Assembly: GCF_003149455.1 (NCBI RefSeq)
Contig: NZ_QFFK01000002.1
Coordinates: forward strand, 248,001-312,000
DNA: 64,000 bases
From: Chitinophaga deserti
GTDB lineage: Bacteria > Bacteroidota > Bacteroidia > Chitinophagales > Chitinophagaceae
Direction: 5' to 3'
Shown: piece after piece, positions 46,975-55,678 of the stretch
How the letters are laid out: each line of letters begins with the position of its first letter
Position numbering within the stretch: position 1 is the stretch's first letter
Made by a program: the position numbers and the translations under genes
Notes under the pieces: model-generated
What the model was told of the DNA's origin: nothing
Seen by the model: the letters and a program-made list of their open reading frames with translations, nothing else
The model's database searches: none

Positions 46975-48063
46975 TTATCCGAGGAAGGGCACTTTTACCA
47001 CTTTTGCCTTCAGCGCCTTGTCACGCACAGCAATATAGATATCGGAATCCAATGCTGCAAACCCTGTTTTTACATATCCGAGTCCTACCGCTTTCTGGAG
47101 GGAGGGCGATTGTGTTCCGGAGGTTACCCTGCCAATCACATTACCTGCTGCATCCTTGATTTCGTAGTCATGACGGGGAATGCCTTTGTCTACCATCTCA
47201 AATCCAACCAGTTTCTGCTGCAGTCCTTCAGCTTTCTGCTTTTCGAAAATAGCGCGGGAGGGGAAGTCTTTCGTGAACTTGGTGATCCATCCCAGGCCGG
47301 CTTCCATGGGGCTGGTACGGTCGTCGATATCATTACCGTAGAGGCAGAAGCCCATTTCGAGGCGCAGGGTATCGCGGGCGCCGAGGCCTACAGGTTTAAT
47401 ATTATTAGAAGCTCCGGCAGCAAAAATGGCATCCCAGATCTTATCTGCCGCGCCGTCTTTATCTTCAAAGTAAATTTCCGCACCGCCGGCACCGGTGTAC
47501 CCGGTAGCGCTGATCAGCACATTATCCACACCAGCGAAAGTGCCTTTCACGAAGGTGTAATATTTCAGATTTACGATATCCTTGTCGGTAAGGGTCTGCA
47601 GCACGCTGGTAGCGTTAGGGCCCTGGATGGCGAGCAGACAGGTTTTGTCGGAAATGTTCTCCATATCAACATTCTTCGTGTTGAACTTGCTGATCCAGTT
47701 CCAGTCTTTCTCAATATTGCTGGCGTTTACTACCAGCATGTAAGTTTTGTTTTCCTCGATGCAATACACGAGCAGGTCGTCTACAATACCGCCATCTTCA
47801 TTAGGGAGGCAGGAGTACTGTGCTTTACCGGCAGTAAGCTTAGAGGCATCGTTGCTGGTTACCCGCTGGATGAGGTCGAGCGCATGCTCGCCTTTGAGGA
47901 TGAATTCGCCCATGTGGCTGACGTCAAATACCCCTACACTGTTGCGCACGGCGGCATGTTCGTCGTTGATACCCGTATAGGAAATAGGCATGTTATACCC
48001 GGCAAATGGGGCCATCTTGGCGCCCAGCGCAATGTGCTTGTGTGTAAATGGCGTGTTTTTCAT
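46975..48063 (-). CDS. gcvT: Aminomethyltransferase (glycine cleavage T-protein)
   Basis: GcvT transfers the aminomethyl carbon of glycine from the H-protein to tetrahydrofolate in the glycine cleavage system. The 362-residue protein begins [21 protein letters not shown], the family N-terminus, and shows [27 protein letters not shown] and [19 protein letters not shown]. The C-terminal barrel ends with [14 protein letters not shown]. The other gcv genes are not in the window. The identification is firm. Confidence 0.95.
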   Translation of the reverse strand: MKNTPFTHKHIALGAKMAPFAGYNMPISYTGINDEHAAVRNSVGVFDVSHMGEFILKGEHALDLIQRVTSNDASKLTAGKAQYSCLPNEDGGIVDDLLVYCIEENKTYMLVVNASNIEKDWNWISKFNTKNVDMENISDKTCLLAIQGPNATSVLQTLTDKDIVNLKYYTFVKGTFAGVDNVLISATGYTGAGGAEIYFEDKDGAADKIWDAIFAAGASNNIKPVGLGARDTLRLEMGFCLYGNDIDDRTSPMEAGLGWITKFTKDFPSRAIFEKQKAEGLQQKLVGFEMVDKGIPRHDYEIKDAAGNVIGRVTSGTQSPSLQKAVGLGYVKTGFAALDSDIYIAVRDKALKAKVVKVPFLG

Positions 48064-48199
48064 GTTCAGCTTTTTCGTTTTTGTTGTAACCCTGTTCAGA
48101 GCCGGGCAAATTTAGCATATAATTTATGGATTGGCCAACCGATGGCTCCGGGCCAGACAATCCCATGATAAATAATGAGTTCATCCCGGCTATTCGTCT

Positions 48200-48207
48200 T
48201 ATTTTTG
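48200..48207 (+). promoter_or_regulatory. -7 promoter box of the M28 peptidase gene (TATTTTTG)
   Basis: An exact TAnnTTTG match, 17 bases upstream of the GTG start at 48225. Its position decides against the upstream ATG at 48126. Confidence 0.5.
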
Positions 48208-48224
48208 CCCAAAATACCGTTGGA

Positions 48225-49853
48225 GTGAAAAAGCTTTATCTCATCCTGCCCCTGGCGGGTATGGCGCTCACCGCTTACCCACAGAAAAAAGCCGACCGAA
48301 AAACCCTCGGCAACCTCCAGGCACATGTAGCCTACCTCGCCTCCGACAAGCTCGAAGGCCGCCGGACCGGCACCCCGGGCGAACAACTGGCCGCCACCTA
48401 CATTTCCGGACAGATGCAGGCTATTGGCCTCAGCCCCAAAGGCTCCGATGGCTACCTGCAGCAGTTCACCGTCCGCGAAGGACTGGAAGCCGGCCCTAAA
48501 GCCCGGTTCTCCATCAACCAGCACCCCCTCAAACCCGGTACTCAATTCCTCCCGCTGCCCTTCAGCGCCCGGAAAAGCGCCAAAGGAGAAGTGCTCCCCG
48601 GCGTAAATGAAGTGGATAACGTGTGGCTGATCGATGTAAAAGCTTCGGAAGATGAGATAAACCCACATGCTTCCCCTCTCGAATTTTATCAGAAGAAAAC
48701 GAAAGAAGCCAAAGAAAGCGGCGCCACCGGCATCGTATTCTTCAATGGTGGAGAAGACCTTCAGACCGTTTCCCGCTGGCTCGATCTCCCGGCCGAAATA
48801 CTCGCCATCCCTGCCATCTGGGTAGGAGCGGAGGGCAGCAAAACCCTTTCGGCAGACGATGCCAACGGCTTCCAGCTCGATCTTCAGGCCGATCTGGCCC
48901 CTTCCAAACGCACCGGTACCAACGTGATCGGTTATATTGATAATGGCGCCCCGGCTACCGTAATCTTAGGAGCGCATTACGATCACCTGGGCTACGGGGA
49001 AGATCGTAACTCCTTGGCACCCGACGAAAAAGCCATCCACAACGGAGCAGATGATAATGCTTCCGGCACCGCCGCCCTCCTGGAGCTGGCCCGGATGCTG
49101 AAAGAATCCAAACTCAAAAATGCCAACTACGCCTTCGTCGCCTTCTCGGGCGAGGAATTGGGCCTTTTTGGCAGTAAATACTTTGCGGAGAAAGGACCTG
49201 TGCCCATGCAGCAGGTTAATTATATGGTGAATATGGACATGGTGGGCCGGCTGTCGGCCGATAAAGGTCTGCAGATCGGCGGATACGGAACCTCGCCCTC
49301 ATGGGGCGAAGTGGTGCCGGCCGCACTCCCGAAAGGACTGAAAGTGAATTACGACTCCTCCGGACTGGGACCCTCCGATCATGCCTCCTTCTATGTGAAA
49401 GACGTGCCTGTGTTGTTTTTCTTCACCGGTACCCATGGAGACTACCACAAGCCAGGCGATGATGCCGAAAAGATCAACTACGACGGAGAGCTTACCATCG
49501 TAAAACTCGTTTACGGCATTGTCGAGAAAACCAACAGCCGCCCCAAACTTACTTTCACCAAAACCCGCGATATGCAGCCCATGGGCGGCGATAAAAAGCC
49601 TTTTACCGTAACGCTCGGTATCATGCTCGATTATACATTTAACCAGGGCGCCAAGGTAGAGTTAGTGAGTGATAACCGGCCGGCGAAGAAAGCGGGCATC
49701 CTCCCGGGAGACGTCATCGTGCAAATGGGTGACCATTACATAAGCGACCCCATGAGCTACCGCGATGCCCTGGCCACATTCAAAAAGGGCGACAAAACCA
49801 CCGTAAAGGTGAAACGAGGCAGCGAAGCGAAAGTATTTGATATTCAATTTTAA
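48225..49853 (+). CDS. Exported M28 zinc aminopeptidase with PA and PDZ domains
   Basis: A 542-residue exported peptidase. I chose GTG at 48225 because it gives a signal peptide (VKKLYLILPLAGMALTAY) and follows a promoter box; the ATG at 48126 would add 33 residues without a signal-like start. A protease-associated insert (about 120-260) precedes the M28 catalytic domain: LGAHYDHLGYG, NGADDNASGTAALLELAR, FVAFSGEELGLFG, NMDMVGRL and GTHGDYHKPGDD supply the di-zinc ligands and catalytic Glu. The C-terminal ~90 residues form a PDZ domain (RPAKKAGILPGDVIVQMGD). It should cleave N-terminal residues from peptides in the periplasm. Confidence 0.92.
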   Translation: MKKLYLILPLAGMALTAYPQKKADRKTLGNLQAHVAYLASDKLEGRRTGTPGEQLAATYISGQMQAIGLSPKGSDGYLQQFTVREGLEAGPKARFSINQHPLKPGTQFLPLPFSARKSAKGEVLPGVNEVDNVWLIDVKASEDEINPHASPLEFYQKKTKEAKESGATGIVFFNGGEDLQTVSRWLDLPAEILAIPAIWVGAEGSKTLSADDANGFQLDLQADLAPSKRTGTNVIGYIDNGAPATVILGAHYDHLGYGEDRNSLAPDEKAIHNGADDNASGTAALLELARMLKESKLKNANYAFVAFSGEELGLFGSKYFAEKGPVPMQQVNYMVNMDMVGRLSADKGLQIGGYGTSPSWGEVVPAALPKGLKVNYDSSGLGPSDHASFYVKDVPVLFFFTGTHGDYHKPGDDAEKINYDGELTIVKLVYGIVEKTNSRPKLTFTKTRDMQPMGGDKKPFTVTLGIMLDYTFNQGAKVELVSDNRPAKKAGILPGDVIVQMGDHYISDPMSYRDALATFKKGDKTTVKVKRGSEAKVFDIQF

Positions 49854-49875
49854 GCCCGTTTTTATAACTTGCGAC

Positions 49876-50259
49876 ATGCGTTATTTATTTATAGCTTCAG
49901 CCCTGCTGGCATTATCTTGCAATCAGGCGCGTGAGCGTACGGATACCACGAATTACCAGGTGATCACCGAAAAGTGCTATGTGCTGCGCCAGCATCCCAT
50001 ACAGGATAGCGCGGTGAACGTGAAGAAAGACAGTATCGTGCAGTTTCTCAACGGGCGCGGCTTTGCAGCAAAGTTCATCGAAAAGGACAGCCTTATGTTC
50101 CGCCGCGCCAATGGCCTGCAGGTAGAAATCATCCTGCCCGATGCGCAAAGTGCCTGGGAGTCTAACGCCATCATCGTGTTCGACCCGCAGCAGAATCCCT
50201 TCTTCGTGAACCTGCACAAGGGCACGGCGCAGGTGGAGCACTATGCCGAAGGAAAGTAA
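49876..50259 (+). CDS. Small uncharacterised lipoprotein
   Basis: A 127-residue lipoprotein; the ATG at 49876 gives the signal MRYLFIASALLALSCNQ with the lipobox cysteine at residue 15. The mature part alternates beta-strands (VQFLNGRGFAAKFIEKDSLMF, LQVEIILPDAQSAW) without a recognised domain. It follows the M28 gene by 22 bp and probably shares its transcript. The family is not recognised. Confidence 0.78.
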   Translation: MRYLFIASALLALSCNQARERTDTTNYQVITEKCYVLRQHPIQDSAVNVKKDSIVQFLNGRGFAAKFIEKDSLMFRRANGLQVEIILPDAQSAWESNAIIVFDPQQNPFFVNLHKGTAQVEHYAEGK

Positions 50260-50318
50260 CGACGGAAATCAGACAGTAAGCCAATAATACTACCCTTGAA
50301 ATATCCTAATCCCTGACC

Positions 50319-51005
50319 ATGCATCAACACATTCGGGTAACGGCAGAAGCCGTTGTACTCCGGTACTCCTCTAAAGAAGGCATGATGGTGCTGCTAAGCA
50401 AGCGTACCATTCCTCCACATATATTTAAATGGGGCCTGCCCGGCGGGTTCGTCCGTAACGATGAGCCGCTGGAAGACTGTGTGCTGCGCGAGCTGAAAGA
50501 ACAAACCGGGCTCAAAGCCAATTACCTTGAACAAATGAGCACCTGGGGGCACCCCGATCGAGATCCCCGTGGCCGCGTACTCTGCGTGGCGCATCTGGCG
50601 CTTGTAAGGCATTCGTCCAGTAAGATCGTGCTGGGAACGGGCACCCAGGAATCCCGATGGTATCCCGTACGTGAGCTCCCCGCCACCGCATTCGACCATG
50701 CCGATATCGTTGCCGCAGCCATAGAACACCTCCGCGTTCGCCTGCATACCGAACCGCTGGCATTTGAAATGCTCGACGAAAAGTTCCCCGTTTCGGAACT
50801 GGAGAAGTTATACGAATGGGTGTACGACCGCTCGGTAGACCGCCGCAATTTTCAGAAAAAGATCAACGGACTCGGTTTGCTGGCTGCCCGTCCGGAGAAG
50901 TTGAAGCATCCTTTACAAGGTCGTCCTGCTCAATTATATAGCTTCAACAGAGACAAATTCAGGGAATTGAAGGAAAGTGGCGCTCCGGTGGAAATATTCT
51001 CCTAA
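50319..51005 (+). CDS. NrtR-like Nudix transcriptional regulator
   Basis: A 228-residue protein with an N-terminal Nudix domain and a C-terminal winged helix (about residues 150-228, with FQKKINGLGLLAARPEKLKHP and RPAQLYSFNRDKF), the layout of NrtR-type regulators. The Nudix box starts GGFVRNDEPLEDCVLRELKEQTGL; the second catalytic Glu of the REUxEE core is Gln, so hydrolysis is probably weak or lost and the domain acts as a ligand sensor (ADP-ribose or a sugar). In Bacteroidota, members of this group control NAD or pentose genes; the target here is unknown. Neighbours give no hint. Confidence 0.83.
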   Translation: MHQHIRVTAEAVVLRYSSKEGMMVLLSKRTIPPHIFKWGLPGGFVRNDEPLEDCVLRELKEQTGLKANYLEQMSTWGHPDRDPRGRVLCVAHLALVRHSSSKIVLGTGTQESRWYPVRELPATAFDHADIVAAAIEHLRVRLHTEPLAFEMLDEKFPVSELEKLYEWVYDRSVDRRNFQKKINGLGLLAARPEKLKHPLQGRPAQLYSFNRDKFRELKESGAPVEIFS

Positions 51006-51332
51006 TAAATTCATTATCAATTTAAATGGATTTTAACACAAAACAGATATTCAGAATATCCAAAATATCTTTCTTTTGTGTACATATTACAGGATTATAT
51101 ACCAAACCCTTACCAACACTGGGTTTCAGTATAAATGACCTAAACTGGTTGAAAATGAGGGGGATCAGGGCCAACTGGTGAATTTTAAGAAGAAGGGCAC
51201 AGTAAATGCAGGGCACCAGACATGAAAAATTGTGGGCCGGGATCACTTCCCCTGATGACGGCGCTCACCAGATTAAGCGTGGCTGACATGTATCTTTAGT
51301 AAAACACATCCCGATATATTCAATCCCTATCC
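51006..51332. other. Intergenic region, 327 bp, no gene seen
   Basis: AT-rich gap after the NrtR-like gene. It holds only short, unlikely reading frames on either strand (51026-51181 plus, 51022-51246 minus). A hairpin or repeat is not evident. Confidence 0.6.
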
Positions 51333-51773
51333 ATGACCACATCCCGAATCTTTCAAATTTTTACACGGCCACAGGTACAGTTATTTTTGCTGGCCATTGC
51401 CTGCATTATCTGGGGAAGCAGTTATGCTACTCGTGAACCCTATTTTTCTGAAGCACCACTTCACCTGTACTGGCCGCATGTATATTATTATATGTTCGTG
51501 GCATTGCTATTCGAATCTTTCCTTTACAAGCTGGCGGAGAAAAACCTGTTATGGAAATGGCCGCAACGTTTCCATGTGGCGATCTGGTTTTGTTTTGCAT
51601 TGTTGATGTGGTTTATAGAACGGATAAACGAAGATCCCCTGGCTCCCAGAGCGCCGTTTACGCATGTGGCGTTATGTATTGCGCAGTTCCTCATGCTGGC
51701 AGGCCATCTGGCGTTTTTTACGCTGCTCACGACCGCAATGGTTCGCGGGCTGCAGAAGGAGCGGAGGGGCTGA
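51333..51773 (+). CDS. Tandem-family membrane protein 1
   Basis: A 146-residue inner-membrane protein with four hydrophobic helices: QLFLLAIACIIWGSSY, YYMFVALLFESFLYKLA, FHVAIWFCFALLMWFI and ALCIAQFLMLAGHLAFFTLLTTAMVRG. It begins FTRPQVQL, like the LLRPEG/IRPEV starts of the next genes, and ends in a basic tail MVRGLQKERRG, like their (V/I)RGKK tails. It is the most divergent of five related genes in a row. Function unknown. Confidence 0.72.
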   Translation: MTTSRIFQIFTRPQVQLFLLAIACIIWGSSYATREPYFSEAPLHLYWPHVYYYMFVALLFESFLYKLAEKNLLWKWPQRFHVAIWFCFALLMWFIERINEDPLAPRAPFTHVALCIAQFLMLAGHLAFFTLLTTAMVRGLQKERRG

Positions 51774-52030
51774 TAATTATCCACACCCATCCTCCGAAAG
51801 CCAGTATTTGCGGGAAATAGGTATTTCCAGGCTGCGCTACTTTTCCACAGCATTATTCTCTGATTATTGCGTTTCCCTATTTTTGCTGCCCGCCTTAAAA
51901 AAGCGGTCCTTAGTAACTAATAAAAGAGACGATAACTAACGAACAGGCATATCTTACAATGTGAGACTTTCCTGTAGCAGAGCGTATATCCTGACCTATG
52001 AAAAACATCAAGCCACAATTCTCTCTTTAG

Positions 52031-52423
52031 ATGCGCAAATTCCTTTTACCCTGGCGGTTCCATATATGGCTTGCCGTCATTTTCCTGCTTAGTATTGGCT
52101 TGATCGACAACGAGCATTTGTTATCGTGGCACTCCTTTGTATTATTGATGTTGTTTTACTACATCCCCGGAACCATGCTGCTTCTCTTGCAGGCTCTGTT
52201 CTACAGCCTCACACGCAACTACAGGCAATCATGCGTGTTTCAATACTTGCATATAGCTGCTATGGCAGTTTGCGTGGCAATTACAATTATCCAACCCGGG
52301 GCCTTGATTACATTTAATCCAGACGGGCATTATGATTTCCTTCTCACCTATTGCCTGTTATACGGCACCATCATATTTATCCTGAACCTCGTGATTGGAT
52401 TTGTGCGGGGCACGAAAAACTAA
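52031..52423 (+). CDS. Tandem-family membrane protein 2
   Basis: A 130-residue protein with four hydrophobic helices. The middle LFYSLTRNYRQSCVFQYLHIAA is shared with members 4 and 5 of the array (IYYLTRNYRQSRFWQYVHIAG; IYWLTRNLRQWKALQYFHVLS). It ends ILNLVIGFVRGTKN. A TATTTTTG box at about 51888 could be a promoter for this array. Function unknown; the family may derive from a larger polytopic protein. It lies 3 bp before member 3. Confidence 0.78.
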   Translation: MRKFLLPWRFHIWLAVIFLLSIGLIDNEHLLSWHSFVLLMLFYYIPGTMLLLLQALFYSLTRNYRQSCVFQYLHIAAMAVCVAITIIQPGALITFNPDGHYDFLLTYCLLYGTIIFILNLVIGFVRGTKN

Positions 52424-52426
52424 ACT

Positions 52427-52909
52427 ATGAACAGAACGAATATATCCCGGATGCTCCTCCGGCCGGAAGGGCTTTTGACTTTAACCGCAGCTATTCTTCA
52501 GGTGAAGCATTGGTCGCTTGAAAGCCATGGCCTTCGCCTGCGGGGCAACAATTCCAACTTTGTAACTACTATTGTTTTTGAAAACTGGTATTCTCCCTTT
52601 GCTGTAGTGGCTTTGCTTTTCGCCGCGGGCTACTGGCTGGCAAGGCGCTTCCCGCAATGGGGGATTGCGCCTTATGTGTGCGGGGTTTCATTGTTCCTTA
52701 CCCCCTTGCTGGTGTACAGACTGATCGTTGTATATAACATTGTGTATTTTACAGGAACTCCGTCTTTCTATCTGGCCGGCTTACCTTTCTATACATCCTT
52801 CTTGAATACATTGCTGATGCTTGCACTGATAGCATTTGTAGTTGGACAGTTAATATATATTGCCAAATGGGCGGCAGGGTATTTAGAAGAATTTAAAGCA
52901 AATGCATGA
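52427..52909 (+). CDS. Tandem-family membrane protein 3
   Basis: A 160-residue protein with four hydrophobic helices. It starts ISRMLLRPEGLLTLTAAIL, like the IKPEGLLISLALL start of member 4, and the central LLFAAGYWLARRFPQWGIAPYVCGV parallels the LTRNxRQ segment of its neighbours. Its stop overlaps the start of member 4 as ATGA. The tail IAKWAAGYLEEFKANA lacks the RGKK end. Function unknown. Confidence 0.75.
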   Translation: MNRTNISRMLLRPEGLLTLTAAILQVKHWSLESHGLRLRGNNSNFVTTIVFENWYSPFAVVALLFAAGYWLARRFPQWGIAPYVCGVSLFLTPLLVYRLIVVYNIVYFTGTPSFYLAGLPFYTSFLNTLLMLALIAFVVGQLIYIAKWAAGYLEEFKANA

Positions 52910-53360
52910 GTAGTTTACGATGGCTGATAAAGCCTGAGGGTTTACTTATATCGCTCGCCCTGTTATCCATTTGGGTACATGTATCTGTGATGTATCTGGG
53001 GCATACGATGCTGCTATGTTAATATGGGCTTTTGCCCCGCTGGCAGTTGCAGGGATCTACTACCTGACTCGTAATTATCGCCAAAGCCGCTTCTGGCAAT
53101 ATGTGCATATTGCTGGTTGCTTTATGCTGCTATTGTTATATTATTGCTGGTCGCCGTTAAATACTGATATTCACTATGAATTTTATTTTTTGAATGATTG
53201 GGATTTGAAGTTGGGATGTGAATCCTGTATAGATCAGTATATGAATCTCCTCCCGGTAGTCTCGGCGGTGCTGGCGATATTCTTTTTAGTGGGGCAAATT
53301 GCTTTTATAGGTACCCTCATTTATGGAATTGTTCGTGGTAAAAAAACAAGCAATGAATGA
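52906..53360 (+). pseudogene. Tandem-family membrane protein 4, frameshifted
   Basis: The frame opened at ATG 52906 reads MSSLRWLIKPEGLLISLALL and stops at about 53021 after 38 residues. The next frame, open from TTG 52971 to 53360, continues the family: LIWAFAPLAVAGIYYLTRNYRQSRFWQYVHIAG and ends IYGIVRGKKTSNE. Members 3 and 5 are single continuous frames over the same regions. So one frameshift, probably with a short deletion near the lost HDTYY segment, separates the first helix from the rest. It could be a pseudogene, a sequencing error or a programmed shift. Confidence 0.7.
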
Positions 53361-53826
53361 CTCGAAATTCCTCAATTGGCTCATCCGTCCGGAAGTATTG
53401 CTAATTATCATGGCAGCTTTCTTTGCAACCAAGGGTTTAGTGTATTCAAATGAGGCCATAGACGCACATCTTCATGATACTTATTACATAATTGCCTGGC
53501 CGCTCTGGGCATTTCCCGGGCCTCTTGTACTATTACTATTTGCGCTGATATACTGGCTGACGCGGAACCTCCGGCAATGGAAAGCATTACAGTATTTCCA
53601 TGTACTCAGCTTCTTAGTGGCCCCATTCCTGATTTCATTATTAACCACTGATAATAACATACCCGTATCCGGTTCCATACCTGATGACTATTTTGAACGG
53701 TATAACAATGTTCAGCGTTGGGGCACGGTTCTACTGGTTATATTACTACTTGGCCAGATCGCTTTCCTCATTAATCTGATTGCCGGCTTCATCCGGGGCA
53801 AAAAAAGTCCTGAAGAGGCACAATAA
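53353..53826 (+). CDS. Tandem-family membrane protein 5
   Basis: A 157-residue protein with four hydrophobic helices. I chose the ATG at 53353 inside the previous gene's end because it gives MNDSKFLNWLIRPEVLL, the family start. The segment AIDAHLHDTYYIIAW resembles the D-T-Y-F-V-V-A region of haem-copper oxidase subunit I. The core LIYWLTRNLRQWKALQYFHVLS and tail LINLIAGFIRGKKSPEEAQ match members 2 and 4. Function unknown; no full set of haem ligands is present. Confidence 0.78.
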   Translation: MNDSKFLNWLIRPEVLLIIMAAFFATKGLVYSNEAIDAHLHDTYYIIAWPLWAFPGPLVLLLFALIYWLTRNLRQWKALQYFHVLSFLVAPFLISLLTTDNNIPVSGSIPDDYFERYNNVQRWGTVLLVILLLGQIAFLINLIAGFIRGKKSPEEAQ

Positions 53827-53872
53827 ACGCGGTTGCGCCGCGGTGTTCGTTTTTTTTGCATCTTGCGGCCGT

Positions 53873-55033
53873 ATGCGTAAAGTTGTATCCGTCCTGTCTT
53901 TGTGTTTACTGGCCACGGGTCTCAAGGCCCAGGATCCTCATTTGGCAACAAAAGCCGAAGATTCCCTGCTGGCTGCGAGGAAGCGCTCCTTCCTCCCGGT
54001 TCCCGTACTGGGTTATTCCCCGGAGAAAGGCTTCGAATTCGGTGTGGTGGCCCTATACAGCTACTATGGCGATAAGAAGAACCCCTCGCCGCTTACCCGG
54101 AACTCCTCTGCCAGCGTACTCACCACCTTTACCACCAACAGCCAGTTCAAGCTCGATCTCCGGTTCGAAAACTGGACCCGCGATAACCTCTGGCACATCC
54201 GTACCAACTTCCGCTACCACGATTTCCCCCTGTACTTCTACGGCATTGGCGATACCACCCATTACGATAACCGCTCTCTCGTAGGTAACAAGCGCTACAA
54301 GGTTTCCGCGGAAGCCGAGCGCCGGGTGAGCCGCCACTTTTACGCCGGACTGTCCCTGCTCTTCCAGCACGACAAATATTCTTCCGACGATCCAAAAGGC
54401 GTGTACCCCACGGCAGATCTCGTCGATAAAACGGGCGGATATTACACCTTCATCGGCGCTACCGGCATCTTCGACAACCGCGACAATCAGAACTATACCA
54501 CCAAAGGCTCCTTTGTACGCCTTAACATTTCCTGGGCGCCAGACTTCCTCAGCACGCGGGCGCTCTGGCGCCTCGAGGGCCGGGCCAGCCACTTCTTCCA
54601 GCTGTCTAAGAAAAGTACACTCGGGCTGAACGGCTATGCCGTATCCACCCAGGGCGATGTGCCTTTTTATATGATGGGGGAGATGGGGAACGATAATATT
54701 ATGCGGGGCTACTACACGGGCCGCTACCGCGACAAGAATTATATGGCTGCCCAGGCCGAGTACCGCTACTTCCTCGACCCCGGTATACGGGTCCGGTTCT
54801 GGTTTATTGACGCGCACCCTGTATTTGCTTTGGCCGGCTTTGCAGGTGCAGGCACTGTATTCTCCAACCGGAATATCGACATCAATCCCAAGCCTAACTA
54901 TGGCGCAGGCATCCGCTGGTTCTATGATAAAAGCTCAAGGCTCACTGTCCGGCTGGATTACGGGGTAGGGGAGAAAAGAGCCGGGGAGAAACGCCAAAGC
55001 GGTTTCTACCTCTCAATAGCAGAAGCCTTCTAA
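53873..55033 (+). CDS. BamA/TamA-type outer-membrane barrel protein
   Basis: A 386-residue outer-membrane protein. The ATG at 53873 gives the signal peptide MRKVVSVLSLCLLATGLKAQ. The mature part starts close to a barrel (FLPVPVLGYSPEKGFEFGVVALYSYY) with repeating amphipathic strands to the C-terminal strand YLSIAEAF. DNRDNQNYTTKGSFVRLNISW and the GNDNIMRGYYTGRYRDKNYMAAQAEYRYF segment are marks of the Omp85/surface-antigen barrel. There are no POTRA domains, so it is a stand-alone barrel rather than a BamA itself. Its role is unknown, perhaps in lipid or protein export. Confidence 0.88.
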   Translation: MRKVVSVLSLCLLATGLKAQDPHLATKAEDSLLAARKRSFLPVPVLGYSPEKGFEFGVVALYSYYGDKKNPSPLTRNSSASVLTTFTTNSQFKLDLRFENWTRDNLWHIRTNFRYHDFPLYFYGIGDTTHYDNRSLVGNKRYKVSAEAERRVSRHFYAGLSLLFQHDKYSSDDPKGVYPTADLVDKTGGYYTFIGATGIFDNRDNQNYTTKGSFVRLNISWAPDFLSTRALWRLEGRASHFFQLSKKSTLGLNGYAVSTQGDVPFYMMGEMGNDNIMRGYYTGRYRDKNYMAAQAEYRYFLDPGIRVRFWFIDAHPVFALAGFAGAGTVFSNRNIDINPKPNYGAGIRWFYDKSSRLTVRLDYGVGEKRAGEKRQSGFYLSIAEAF

Positions 55034-55390
55034 GCTTCTTTTCTGTTACTCCTAAAGCATTGACAATTAGTACGATAATTGAATTTTGTATTTACCAGCA
55101 CGCGCTTCCTGCAGGCTGGTCAGGTGGAATTGGAAATCTTTCAAGTTTAGAAATCTTCTAACCCTATTGAAGGTCACTCATGAAATTATTCAGCCAGATA
55201 GCTATGGCCTTTCGGCATTCTGCAATATGAGATAAGACCCCGTTAAATATCCACCAATACACCCGGGCTACCCATCTGTTACATCTTTAGTAAATTCAGA
55301 TACTACAAAAACGCAAAGTCTGGGTCCCGGCCGGCTCCTATTGCCAAAGGCCAAAGGTTCCCTGTTCTCACTAATCAGCCAGCCACATCT

Positions 55391-55511
55391 AACAATACTT
55401 TTCCGCATCAAGTCCACCTCATGACCACCTTATACCCGCGATTGACTGCCTTTATACCCTGATTTCACCCGGTGTAGACTCGGTATTCACTTCCTTTGAA
55501 CCTGTTCGGGC
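55391..55511. repeat. 11-bp phased degenerate repeat tract, locus 2
   Basis: In 11-bp steps the tract reads TCCGCATCAAG (55402), TCCACCTCATG, ACCACCTTATA, CCCGCGATTGA, CTGCCTTTATA, CCCTGATTTCA, CCCGGTGTAGA, CTCGGTATTCA and CTTCCTTTGAA (to 55500). Six successive units from 55435 all start with C, end with A and have T at position 8. The first two units match locus 1 (31715-31736) at 19 of 22 bases. No open frame crosses the tract. Confidence 0.68.
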
Positions 55512-55613
55512 AGGTTGGGCCCAATCCTTAATCAGGGCATCTGATTTCCTTTTTCTAAGTAAATAACTTCCGGGAGTGGGCGGCTTCGTAGGTTTTTCCT
55601 TCAGTTATACCCA

Positions 55614-55646
55614 ACAAAAAGGCAGCCTCCCTTTCGGGAAGCTGCC
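55614..55646 (-). terminator. Rho-independent terminator after the 43-residue membrane protein gene
   Basis: GGCAGC and TCCC (55621-55631) pair with GGGA and GCTGCC (55636-55646) around a TTTC loop with one mismatch. On the minus strand it is followed by TTTTTGTT. It lies 32 bases past the stop of the small gene at 55679. Confidence 0.82.
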
Positions 55647-55678
55647 AGGTATGTAAGCTTTTTAATTTTTCCGGGGAA

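Larger units (their letters stand above)
55034..55678. other. Intergenic region, 645 bp
   Basis: This gap holds no gene I can support. It contains the 11-bp phased repeat tract at 55391-55511 and, at its right end, the terminator of the small membrane protein gene on the minus strand. The rest is unremarkable mixed sequence. Confidence 0.6.

Noticed and set aside
48126..48224. ATG at 48126 as the M28 peptidase start
   Set aside because: It lies upstream of a -7 promoter box, and the added residues mask a clear signal peptide that starts at the GTG at 48225.
51026..51181. A 51-codon plus-strand frame in the gap after the NrtR-like gene, and a 74-codon minus-strand frame over it
   Set aside because: AT-rich, no ribosome binding site, no hydrophobic or domain pattern; best taken as non-coding.
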